From: Citricoccus sp. WCRC_4
GTDB lineage: Bacteria > Actinomycetota > Actinomycetes > Actinomycetales > Micrococcaceae
Direction: 5' to 3'
Assembly (NCBI GenBank): GCA_026645375.1
Contig: JAPFFX010000389.1
Location: forward strand, 1 to 32,752
DNA length: 32,752 nucleotides
Position 1 is the stretch's first letter, and each line of letters starts with the position of its first letter. The notes beneath the pieces were generated by a model. That model worked only from the letters and a program-made list of their open reading frames with translations, searched no databases and was not told where the DNA came from. Of this stretch, positions 1-8,344 are shown piece by piece. The translations under genes and the position numbers were made by a program.

Positions 1-11
1 TCTTCCGATCT
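1..11 (+). other. Residual Illumina adapter-like sequence (TCTTCCGATCT)
   Basis: The first 11 nt equal the 3' end of the common Illumina adapter (...GCTCTTCCGATCT) and sit exactly at the sequence terminus. Confidence 0.85.
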
Positions 12-27
12 GTCTCCAGGGAAAAGC

Positions 28-130
28 AACCACAGAGGACACAGAGTTCACAGAGATACACAGAGTTCACAGAGATACACAGAGAACTCTTCCTCTGTGT
101 GTCTGTGTGAACTCTGTGTCCTCTGTGGTT
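28..130. repeat. Low-complexity inverted repeat with internal 19-bp tandem repeat; probably foreign or artefactual
   Basis: aaccacagaggacacagagttcac (28-51) is the exact reverse complement of 107-130. acacagagttcacagagat is repeated at 39-57 and 58-76. Composition is unlike the rest of the window. Confidence 0.85.
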
Positions 131-187
131 ATCGGTCTCCTGTTTCTTCACCGGCGGTCGGCCGCAGGCCGGGATGCCTACGCTCGG

Positions 188-838
188 GACTTCCCCCAGG
201 CCAGCGCCTCCAAGATCCGTTTCCTGGAGGAGAAGGGGCTGATCACCCCTCGCCGGACCGCGGCGGGGTACCGGAAGTACACGGACGCCGACGTCGACCG
301 CCTGCGCTTCATCCTGGCACTGCAGCGGGACCAGTACCTGCCGCTGAAGGTCATCAAGGACTACCTCGACGCGGTGGACCGCGGGGACCATCCGGAGTCA
401 CTGCCGGGCGGCCTCACGCTGACGCCACGCTCGGTCTCGGACCAGCTCGCCCAGGAATTGGCCGGGCACACCCGGCCACTGACCCGGGCCGAGCTGCAGG
501 GCATCTCCGGTGCCAGCGCCGACCTGCTCGACTCGCTCGAGCAGTACGGCATGATCGCCGCCGACGATGACGGGCGGTACAGTGAGCACTCCCTCAAGGC
601 CACTCGGTCCGCCGTGGTGCTGGCCGCCCACGGACTGGAGCCCCGGCACCTGCGTCCGTTCCGGGCGGCCGCCGACCGCGAGCTCGGTCTCATCGAACGG
701 GTGACTGCGCCCCTGGCCAGCCGCCGCGACTCCGCGGCCGGAGCCCGCGTGGCCGAGACCGCACGGGAGATCAGCGAGGCCTGCCTGGGACTGCACAGCG
801 CCCTGGTGGGCGCCGCGGTCGCCGAACTGGATTCGTGA
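188..838 (+). CDS. MerR-family regulator, FtsR/Rv1828-like, 5'-truncated at the contig end
   Basis: ORF 107..838. Homology-like sequence begins around DFPQASASKIRFLEEKGLITPRRTAAGYRKY. The upstream residues (MNSVSSVVIGLLFLHRR...) are encoded by the suspected artefact. It is followed by BFN and a second MerR, the same order as Rv1828-Rv1829-Rv1830. Confidence 0.8.
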   Translation, partial: DFPQASASKIRFLEEKGLITPRRTAAGYRKYTDADVDRLRFILALQRDQYLPLKVIKDYLDAVDRGDHPESLPGGLTLTPRSVSDQLAQELAGHTRPLTRAELQGISGASADLLDSLEQYGMIAADDDGRYSEHSLKATRSAVVLAAHGLEPRHLRPFRAAADRELGLIERVTAPLASRRDSAAGARVAETAREISEACLGLHSALVGAAVAELDS

Positions 839-845
839 GGTAGAC

Positions 846-1403
846 ATGGCCCTGCCCGACGTGGAGATGACGGTGCTGGGGGTCCGCGTGGAACTGCCCG
901 GCAACCAGCCGCTCGTACTCCTCCAGGACCCCGGCACCGGGACCCTGGTGCCGATCTGGGTGGGCGCTCCGGAGGCCAGCGCCATCGCCCTGTGGCAACA
1001 GGGCATCACCCCGCCCCGCCCCATGACCCACGATCTGCTCGTCGACGTCATCGCCGCGGCGGGCACCGCCCTGGAGTCCGTCCGGATCAGTTCGGTGCGG
1101 GACGCCGTCTTCCACGCGGAGCTCGTCCTGGACAACGGTGTCCGGGTGGACGCCAGGGCCTCCGATGCCATCGCCTGCGCCCTGCGCGCCGGGGTGCCCG
1201 TCCTGTGCGCGGCGGACGTCCTCCACGATGCCGGCGTGGACCCGGAGCAGGCGCTGGAGGACGAGGGCGAGGAGGGGACCGACGAGTCGGCCACCGGTGT
1301 GTCACGGTCCGCGGACCGTGACGCCGAGCTGAGCAAGTTCCGCGAGTTCCTCGACTCCGTGGACCCCGAGGACTTCGCCGACGGCGGGTCCGGACAGTCC
1401 TGA
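846..1403 (+). CDS. Bifunctional nuclease (BFN/DUF151) domain protein
   Basis: MALPDVEMTVLGVRVELPGNQPLVLLQD...PIWVGAPEASAIA...ARASDAIACALRAGVPV is typical of the BFN domain. Confidence 0.88.
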   Translation: MALPDVEMTVLGVRVELPGNQPLVLLQDPGTGTLVPIWVGAPEASAIALWQQGITPPRPMTHDLLVDVIAAAGTALESVRISSVRDAVFHAELVLDNGVRVDARASDAIACALRAGVPVLCAADVLHDAGVDPEQALEDEGEEGTDESATGVSRSADRDAELSKFREFLDSVDPEDFADGGSGQS

Positions 1404-1482
1404 CGGCGTCCCGGCTGCCACCGAGCCGCCCGCCGGGCCCTGCGCAGGGGGCGACACGCTCGCGGTGAAAGCGACTGGGTCT

Positions 1483-1511
1483 TTGACCGTGGGGCTCCAC
1501 GGGCCTACCGT
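1483..1511 (+). promoter_or_regulatory. Predicted housekeeping promoter TTGACC-N17-TACCGT upstream of the second merR
   Basis: -35 TTGACC 1483-1488, 17-bp spacer, -10 TACCGT 1506-1511. Confidence 0.65.
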
Positions 1512-1654
1512 CATGGGCAGAGGTTCCACATTGCCTGCCGGTCCATTCGCATCGGTCAGCGGTCCCGGGGCGGGTCGATACCCGTCGCGCCCCGCTGGTC
1601 CGGACCGGCGGCTCCTTCCTTCCCCAGTGTGGACCTGAGACCAGGAGGGTTCCA

Positions 1655-2254
1655 GTGAGTCCCAAAGGCGAGGCCGGGCAGTCCCCGGACGTGACGCATC
1701 CTGTGCCTGCACGCACCCCGGCGCAGGGCATGCTGTTCACCGAAGACCTGCCGGTGCTCGACGAGGGCGCCGGCTACCGCGGACCCACAGCGTGCAAGGC
1801 GGCCGGGATCACCTACCGCCAGTTGGACTACTGGGCCCGGACGGGTCTCGTGGTGCCCACCGTCCGGGGTGCCAGTGGCTCCGGGACGCAGCGGCTCTAC
1901 TCCTTCCGGGACATCCTCGTGCTCAAGGTGGTCAAGCGCCTGCTGGACACAGGGGTCTCGCTGCAGCAGATCCGTTCGGCCGTGGAGCACCTGCGCGAGC
2001 GGGGCGTGGAGGACCTGGCACAGATCACGCTGATGAGCGACGGTGCCTCGGTCTACGAATGCATGTCGGCCGATGAGGTCATCGACCTGGTGCAGGGCGG
2101 GCAGGGTGTCTTCGGCATCGCCGTCGGCCGGGTCTGGCGTGAGGTCGAGGGCTCCCTGGCCCAGTTGCCCTCCGAACGGCTGCATGACACCTCCGCGGAC
2201 TTCCCCGGCGACGAGCTCTCCCAGCGTCGCGCCCAGCGCAAGTCCGCCTCCTGA
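1655..2254 (+). CDS. MerR-family transcriptional regulator (Rv1830-like)
   Basis: GTG start after AGGAGGG. YRGPTACKAAGITYRQLDYWARTGLVVPTVRGASGSGTQRLYSFRDILVLKVVKRLLD is a MerR helix-turn-helix. Confidence 0.88.
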   Translation: MSPKGEAGQSPDVTHPVPARTPAQGMLFTEDLPVLDEGAGYRGPTACKAAGITYRQLDYWARTGLVVPTVRGASGSGTQRLYSFRDILVLKVVKRLLDTGVSLQQIRSAVEHLRERGVEDLAQITLMSDGASVYECMSADEVIDLVQGGQGVFGIAVGRVWREVEGSLAQLPSERLHDTSADFPGDELSQRRAQRKSAS

Positions 2255-2278
2255 ACAGCGTCCCCACGCTCCTTCCCG

Positions 2279-2321
2279 ACGACGGCCCCGTCCCTGCCGC
2301 TGGCAGGCGAGGGGCCGTCGT
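2279..2321. terminator. Bidirectional hairpin terminator between convergent merR and parA
   Basis: acgacggcccc (2279-2289) pairs with ggggccgtcgt (2311-2321). It encloses a smaller CCTGCC-gct-GGCAGG hairpin. Confidence 0.7.
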
Positions 2322-2353
2322 GGCCTGTGGGCAGGCTGGCGGGACGCCCCGTC

Positions 2354-3202
2354 TCAGTGCCGGCGCTGGGTGCGGCGGTCCTTCAAGGGCCGCTGCACCG
2401 CGGACAGCAGCTCATCGAACAGTGCCGCGGACTCGGCGGCCGTCCGGCCGGGCCAGGCATGGACGGGCCAGGCGGCTCCCTGGATCTGCTGCCAGTTGCC
2501 CTGTTCCGGGATGGCCACGGGAAGCAGCCGGTCGCCGTACATCCGCTCCATCTCGCCCAGGCGGAACTGGTGCTCCACGCTGGCCGGCCGGACGCGGTTG
2601 GCCACCACTCCGGTGGACGTCACGCCCTGGGCGTACTCCTTCCGGAAGAGGTCCAGCGCCCGCAGGGTGCGTTCGGTGCCGGCCACGGAGAACAGGCTCG
2701 GCTCGGCTACCAGCAGCACGTCCGTCGAGGCGGCCCAGGCCATCCGCGTGACGCCGTTGAGGGCCGGGGGACAGTCGATGAGGACCAGCGCGTAGCGCGT
2801 CACGGGCTCCAGCAACTGGGTGAGCCGGCGCAACTCCCGCTGGCGGGTCGTCGGGCGCTCGTACAGCGACGTCCGCGAGGAGCCGCGGACGACGTCGAGG
2901 ATCCGGGGCGTGCCGCCGGGGCCGCCGTCGCCGTCGGCCGCCGGGACCGCCGTGGAGCCGGTCCATCCCGAGGCGACCACGTGATCGGCCAGGGACACTC
3001 GCCGGGGGTGGGAGAGCAGGGTGCCCACGTCCTCGGTGCCGGCGTCCTGCCGGACCCCGAGGCCCGTCGTGGCATCGGCATGGGGGTCCATGTCCACCAC
3101 GAGGGTGGGGACGCCCTGCGCCTGCGCCGCCGAGGCCAGTCCGAGGGTGACCGAGGTCTTGCCGACCCCGCCCTTGAGGCTGGAGATGGAGATGATCTGC
3201 AC
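2354..3202 (-). CDS. ParA/MinD-family ATPase (orphan, no parB nearby)
   Basis: GTG start; MQIISISSLKGGVGKTSVTLGLA (deviant Walker A), LVVDMDPHADATTGLG, LVLIDCPPAL. Confidence 0.9.
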   Translation of the reverse strand: MQIISISSLKGGVGKTSVTLGLASAAQAQGVPTLVVDMDPHADATTGLGVRQDAGTEDVGTLLSHPRRVSLADHVVASGWTGSTAVPAADGDGGPGGTPRILDVVRGSSRTSLYERPTTRQRELRRLTQLLEPVTRYALVLIDCPPALNGVTRMAWAASTDVLLVAEPSLFSVAGTERTLRALDLFRKEYAQGVTSTGVVANRVRPASVEHQFRLGEMERMYGDRLLPVAIPEQGNWQQIQGAAWPVHAWPGRTAAESAALFDELLSAVQRPLKDRRTQRRH

Positions 3203-3275
3203 GGCGGGGGAATCCTGACTGTCGACCAGAGGGTGGGTGGCCCGGGACCGTGGTCCATCCTAGTGCTGACGACAC

Positions 3276-3291
3276 TGTGACGGGTCTCACG
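3276..3291. promoter_or_regulatory. Candidate CRP/GlxR-type site TGTGA-N6-TCACG in the parA-pyc divergent region
   Basis: tgtgacgggtctcacg resembles the TGTGA-N6-TCACA consensus (one mismatch in the half-sites). Confidence 0.4.
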
Positions 3292-3415
3292 TAGTGGGGG
3301 CCGGGGGCGTGTGCGACACTGACGGGTGATGCAAGCCACAAGGAAGTGGCCCCACCGTGCGCTGACCGCGCCTGATCGTGTTCCGGCAGACCCGCCGGGC
3401 AGCCCAGGAGGCTCC

Positions 3416-6400
3416 ATGTCATCCAACGCCACCGACGGAATGTTCTCGAAGGTGCTGGTCGCCAATCGCGGGGAGATCGCGGTCCGCGCGTTCCGTGCCT
3501 GTTACGAGCTGGGGGCGCGGACCGTGGCGGTCTTCCCGTACGAGGACCGCAACTCCATCCACCGGCAGAAGGCTGACGAGGCGTACCGGATCGGGGAGGA
3601 GGGGCACCCGATCCGGGCCTACCTGGACGTGGAGGAGATCATCCGGGTGGCCAAGGAGTCCGGGTGTGATGCCATCTACCCGGGGTACGGCTTCCTGTCG
3701 GAGAACGCCGGACTGGCGCGGGCCGCGGCGGAGGCCGGGATCGCCTTCGTGGGCCCGCCGGCGGACGTGCTGGAGCTGACCGGGAACAAGGTCGAGGCGC
3801 TGCGGGCGGCCAAGGCGGCGGGCATCCCGACGTTGAAGTCCTCTGAGCCCAGCGCGGACGCCGAGTGGCTGATCGGCCAGGCCGATCAGATCGGGTTCCC
3901 GTTGTTCGTGAAGGCCGTGGCCGGGGGCGGTGGCCGGGGCATGCGCCGGGTCGAGACGGCCCGGGACCTTCCCGATGCCCTGAGTGCGGCCATGCGTGAG
4001 GCGGAGACCGCGTTCGGGGATGCCACGGTGTTCCTGGAGATGGCGGTGCTGCGGCCCCGGCACATCGAGGTCCAGGTCCTGGCCGATGCCTCGGGGGAGA
4101 CGGTCCACCTGTTCGAGCGGGACTGTTCGATGCAGCGCCGTCACCAGAAGGTCATCGAGATCGCCCCGGCCCCGCAGCTGGACGAGTCCATCCGCCAGGC
4201 GCTCTACGCGGATGCGGTGAAGTTCGCCAAGGCCATGGGGTACGTCAACGCCGGCACCGTGGAGTTCCTGGTGGACACCGCGGGGGAGCGGGCCGGTGAG
4301 CACGTGTTCATCGAGATGAACCCCCGGATCCAGGTGGAGCACACCGTCACGGAGGAGATCACCGACGTCGACCTGGTCGCCTCCCAGCTGCGCATCGCCG
4401 CCGGCCAGAGCCTGGAGCAGCTCGGGATCCGCCAGGACGAGCTGCGGATCCGTGGGGCGGCGTTGCAGTGCCGGATCACCACGGAGGACCCGGCCAACGG
4501 CTTCCGGCCGGATACCGGGGCGATCACCGCCTACCGGTCCGCCGGCGGGTCGGGGGTGCGGCTGGACGGCGGGACGATCTACACGGGTGCGGAGATCAGC
4601 CCGCACTTCGACTCCATGCTGGTGAAGCTGACCTGCCGTGGGCGGGACTACGCCACGGCGGTGCGGCGGGCGCGGCGGGCGCTGGCCGAGTTCCGGGTGC
4701 GCGGGGTGGCCACCAACATCCCGTTCCTGATGAACGTGCTGGACGACCCCACGTTCGTGGCCGGTGACGTGGCCACGGACTTCATCGACGCCCACCCCGA
4801 GCTGGCCCAGGTCAACCGCAGTCAGGACCGCGGCTCGAAGGCCCTGCAGTACCTGGCCGATGTCACGGTGAACCAGCCCCACGGGCCCCGGGTGGACGGG
4901 ATCGACCCGCGGGACAAGCTGCCGGGGTTCCCGGGGGATAAGTCCCAGGAGCCGGACCGCAGCCCGTTCGACGGCCCCTCGGGACACCAGCCGCCCGCGG
5001 GCTGGCGGCAGGTGCTGCTGCAGCAGGGCCCCGAGGGGTTCGCCGCGGAACTGCGCGGGCGCACGGAACTGGCCGTCACGGACACGACCTTCCGTGATGC
5101 GCACCAGTCGCTGCTGGCCACCCGGGTGCGCACGCGTGACCTGCTGGCGGCCGCTCCGGCGGTGGCGCACACCCTGCCGGGACTGTTCTCGGTGGAGGCC
5201 TGGGGCGGGGCCACCTACGACGTGGCCCTGCGCTTCCTCGGCGAGGACCCCTGGGACCGGCTGGCCCGGTTGCGCCAGGAACTGCCGAACATCCCGCTGC
5301 AGATGCTGCTGCGCGGGCGCAACACGGTCGGCTACACCCCGTACCCGGTGGAGGTGACCAACGCCTTCGTGGCCGAGGCCGCCGCCACCGGCGTGGACAT
5401 CTTCCGGATCTTCGACGCGCTGAACGACGTGCGGCAGATCGCCCCGGCGATCGACGCGGTCCGGGCCACCGGGACGGCGGTGGCCGAGGCGGCCCTGTGC
5501 TACACCGGCAACCTGCTGGACCCGGCCGAGGAGCTCTACACGCTGGAGTACTACCTGGGCCTGGCCCGGCAGATGGTCGACGCCGGCGCCCACGTGTTGG
5601 CCATCAAGGACATGGCCGGTCTGCTGCGGCCGCAGGCGGCCCGGGAGCTGGTCGGTGCCCTGCGCGCCGAGTTCGACCTGCCCGTGCACCTGCACACCCA
5701 CGACACCGCCGGCGGTCAGCTGGGCACCCTGCTCGCCGCCGCCGAGGCGGGCGTGGACGCGGTCGACACGGCGGTGGCGTCCATGGCCGGGACCACCAGC
5801 CAGGTGCCGATGTCCGCCCTGGTGGCGGCCCTGGAGCACACCGAGCGGGACACCGGCCTCGGACTGGACCAGGCGGCCGCGCTGGAACCGTACTGGGAGA
5901 CCATCCGCGAGGTCTACCGGCCCTTCGAGTCCGGGCTCTCGGCACCGACGGGCCGGGTGTACCGGCACGAGATCCCGGGCGGCCAGCTGTCCAACCTGCG
6001 CCAGCAGGCCATCGCCCTGGGCCTGGGCGACCGCTTCGAGCAGATCGAGCGGATGTACGAGGCCGCCAACGACATGCTCGGCAACATCGTCAAGGTCACC
6101 CCGAGCTCCAAGGTGGTCGGGGACCTGGCCCTGCAGCTGGTCGGCATGGACGTGGACCCGGCCGCCTTCGCGGAGAACCCGCAGGACTTCGACCTGCCGG
6201 ACTCCGTGATCGGCTTCCTCTCCGGCGAACTCGGGGACCCGCCCGGCGGCTGGCCCGAGCCGTTCCGGACCCGGGCCCTGGCCAACCGCGGTGCTCGCCG
6301 GGTCGAGACCGAGCTCTCGGACCAGGACCGCGCGGCGTTGGCCGAACCCGGAGCCACGCGTCAGTCGACGTTGAACCGGCTCCTGTTCCCGGGCCCGACG

Positions 6401-6886
6401 CAGGAATACGAGGCCAACTGCGCGACCTACGGGGACACCTCCGTCCTGCACACCCGGGACTGGCTCTACGGGCTGGTGCGCGGGCGCGAGCACGTCATCT
6501 CCCTGGGCAAGGGCGTGCGCCTGCTCACCACCCTGCAGGCGATCGGCGAACCCGACGCCAAGGGCCTGCGCCCCGTGATGGTCACCCTCAACGGCCAGGC
6601 CCGCCAGATCACCGTGCGCGACCGGTCCGTCGAGTCCACCGCCCGGGCCGCCGAGAAGGCCGACCCCGCCAACACGGGCCACGTGGCCGCCCCCTTCGCC
6701 GGCGTCGTCTCCGTCACCGTCGCCGAGGGCGACACCGTGGCGGCCGGCGACACGGTCGCGACCATCGAGGCCATGAAGATGGAGGCCGCCATCACCGCCC
6801 ACGCCTCCGGCACCGTCACCCGCGTCGTGCTCGGCGGCACCACCGCCGTCGAGGGCGGCGACCTGCTCCTGACACTGGGCGAGTGA
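3416..6886 (+). CDS. pyc: Pyruvate carboxylase
   Basis: ATG preceded by AGGAG. Biotin carboxylase (KVLVANRGEIAVRAFRA), carboxyltransferase (VTDTTFRDAHQSLLATR) and biotinyl (IEAMKMEAAI) domains in one chain. Confidence 0.97.
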   Translation: MSSNATDGMFSKVLVANRGEIAVRAFRACYELGARTVAVFPYEDRNSIHRQKADEAYRIGEEGHPIRAYLDVEEIIRVAKESGCDAIYPGYGFLSENAGLARAAAEAGIAFVGPPADVLELTGNKVEALRAAKAAGIPTLKSSEPSADAEWLIGQADQIGFPLFVKAVAGGGGRGMRRVETARDLPDALSAAMREAETAFGDATVFLEMAVLRPRHIEVQVLADASGETVHLFERDCSMQRRHQKVIEIAPAPQLDESIRQALYADAVKFAKAMGYVNAGTVEFLVDTAGERAGEHVFIEMNPRIQVEHTVTEEITDVDLVASQLRIAAGQSLEQLGIRQDELRIRGAALQCRITTEDPANGFRPDTGAITAYRSAGGSGVRLDGGTIYTGAEISPHFDSMLVKLTCRGRDYATAVRRARRALAEFRVRGVATNIPFLMNVLDDPTFVAGDVATDFIDAHPELAQVNRSQDRGSKALQYLADVTVNQPHGPRVDGIDPRDKLPGFPGDKSQEPDRSPFDGPSGHQPPAGWRQVLLQQGPEGFAAELRGRTELAVTDTTFRDAHQSLLATRVRTRDLLAAAPAVAHTLPGLFSVEAWGGATYDVALRFLGEDPWDRLARLRQELPNIPLQMLLRGRNTVGYTPYPVEVTNAFVAEAAATGVDIFRIFDALNDVRQIAPAIDAVRATGTAVAEAALCYTGNLLDPAEELYTLEYYLGLARQMVDAGAHVLAIKDMAGLLRPQAARELVGALRAEFDLPVHLHTHDTAGGQLGTLLAAAEAGVDAVDTAVASMAGTTSQVPMSALVAALEHTERDTGLGLDQAAALEPYWETIREVYRPFESGLSAPTGRVYRHEIPGGQLSNLRQQAIALGLGDRFEQIERMYEAANDMLGNIVKVTPSSKVVGDLALQLVGMDVDPAAFAENPQDFDLPDSVIGFLSGELGDPPGGWPEPFRTRALANRGARRVETELSDQDRAALAEPGATRQSTLNRLLFPGPTQEYEANCATYGDTSVLHTRDWLYGLVRGREHVISLGKGVRLLTTLQAIGEPDAKGLRPVMVTLNGQARQITVRDRSVESTARAAEKADPANTGHVAAPFAGVVSVTVAEGDTVAAGDTVATIEAMKMEAAITAHASGTVTRVVLGGTTAVEGGDLLLTLGE

Positions 6887-6922
6887 GCGGGGTGGTCCCC
6901 GCGGAGCCTTAGGCTGAGAGTC

Positions 6923-8344
6923 ATGGGCACCGAAACCTACGACCTCGCCATCATCGGCTCCGGCTCCGGCAACTCCCTGGTCACCCCGTACTGGGACGAC
7001 AAGCGCGTGGCCATCATCGACTCCGGCACGTTCGGGGGCACCTGCCTCAACGTCGGCTGCATCCCCACCAAGATGTTCGCCTACCCGGCGTCACTGGCCG
7101 TGGTGCCGGAGGAGGCCAGCCGGCTCGGCGTGGACCTGGGGCTCGGCGGGACCGACTGGCCCGGGATCCGGGACCGGATCTTCTCGCGCATCGATGCCAT
7201 CTCCGCCGGGGGACTGCACTACCGGGACGTCGAGCTGCAGAACACCACCGTCATCCCGGAGGAGACACGGTTCACCGGGACCCGCCAGCTGACCACGGCC
7301 AGCGGGCGGGTCCTGGAGGCCGAGGACATCGTGGTCGCCGCGGGATCGAGGGCGGTCGTCCCCTCCGTCCCCGGCAGCGACCTGCCCCAGGTCCACACCT
7401 CGGACACCGTGATGCGCCTGCCCCGGCTGCCCCAGCGGATCGTGGTGCTGGGCGGGGGATACATCGCGGCCGAGTTCGCCTCGATCTTCTCCGGCCTGGG
7501 GTCCTCCGTGGTCCAGGTGAACCGCTCACCGAGGCTTCTGCGCCATCACGACGCGACCATCTCCGAGCGGTTCACCGAGATGGCCTCGACCCAGTGGCGG
7601 GTCGAGACCGGCTGGACCCTGTCCCGGATCGAGGAGGGGCTCGACGGCTGGGTGACCGTGCATCTCGACGGGCCCGCCAACACCACCTGGGAGGTGGACG
7701 CCGACGCCGTCCTCATCGCCTACGGCCGGGTCCCCAACAGCGACCGCCTGAACCCGGCCGCCGCCGGTCTGGACCTGCATCCCGACGGGCGGCTCGCCGT
7801 CGACGAGTACCAGCGCCTGCTGTCCGGCGGTGAGCCGGTGCCCGGGCTGTGGGCCCTGGGTGACGTCTCCAGTCCCCACCAGCTCAAGCACGTGGCCAAC
7901 CACGACCAGCGCGTGGTCAGCCACAACCTGGAGCACCGGGACGACCTGCGGGCGAACACGCTGGGTCCGGTGCCCTCGGCGGTGTTCTCACGGCCGCAGG
8001 TGGCCGCGGTCGGGCTCACCGAGGCGGAGGCCGTCCAGCAGTACGGCGCGGAGAGGATCACCGTCAAGGAGCAGAACTACGGCGATGTCGCGTACGGCTG
8101 GGCCATGGAGGACGGCACCTCCCTGTGCAAGGTCATCGCCGACCGCCAGACGGGCCGTCTCCTCGGAGCCCACCTGATCGGCCGGGATGCGCCGAACCTG
8201 ATCCAGCCACTGGTGCAGGCCATGAGCATGGGCCTGGACGCCCACGCGATGGCCCGCGGCCAGTACTGGATCCACCCGGCACTCACGGAGGTCGTGGAGA
8301 ACGCGCTGCTCGGGCTCGAGGTCCCGGACAGCGGCTGCCTCTAG
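6923..8344 (+). CDS. mtr: Mycothione reductase
   Basis: MGTETYDLAIIGSGSGNSLVTP...GGTCLNVGCIPTKMFAYPA; C-terminal HPALTEVVENALLGL. Confidence 0.92.
   Translation: MGTETYDLAIIGSGSGNSLVTPYWDDKRVAIIDSGTFGGTCLNVGCIPTKMFAYPASLAVVPEEASRLGVDLGLGGTDWPGIRDRIFSRIDAISAGGLHYRDVELQNTTVIPEETRFTGTRQLTTASGRVLEAEDIVVAAGSRAVVPSVPGSDLPQVHTSDTVMRLPRLPQRIVVLGGGYIAAEFASIFSGLGSSVVQVNRSPRLLRHHDATISERFTEMASTQWRVETGWTLSRIEEGLDGWVTVHLDGPANTTWEVDADAVLIAYGRVPNSDRLNPAAAGLDLHPDGRLAVDEYQRLLSGGEPVPGLWALGDVSSPHQLKHVANHDQRVVSHNLEHRDDLRANTLGPVPSAVFSRPQVAAVGLTEAEAVQQYGAERITVKEQNYGDVAYGWAMEDGTSLCKVIADRQTGRLLGAHLIGRDAPNLIQPLVQAMSMGLDAHAMARGQYWIHPALTEVVENALLGLEVPDSGCL

Noticed and set aside
97-570. 157-aa ORF at the left end (MCLCELCVLCGYRSP...)
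   Set aside because: It begins in the suspected artefact and is out of frame with the MerR coding sequence.
3419-6802. 1127-aa minus-strand ORF antisense to pyc
   Set aside because: It fully shadows pyc, its composition is Gly/His/Arg/Val-rich low complexity, and it has no recognisable motif. Long antisense ORFs are expected from high GC3 bias.
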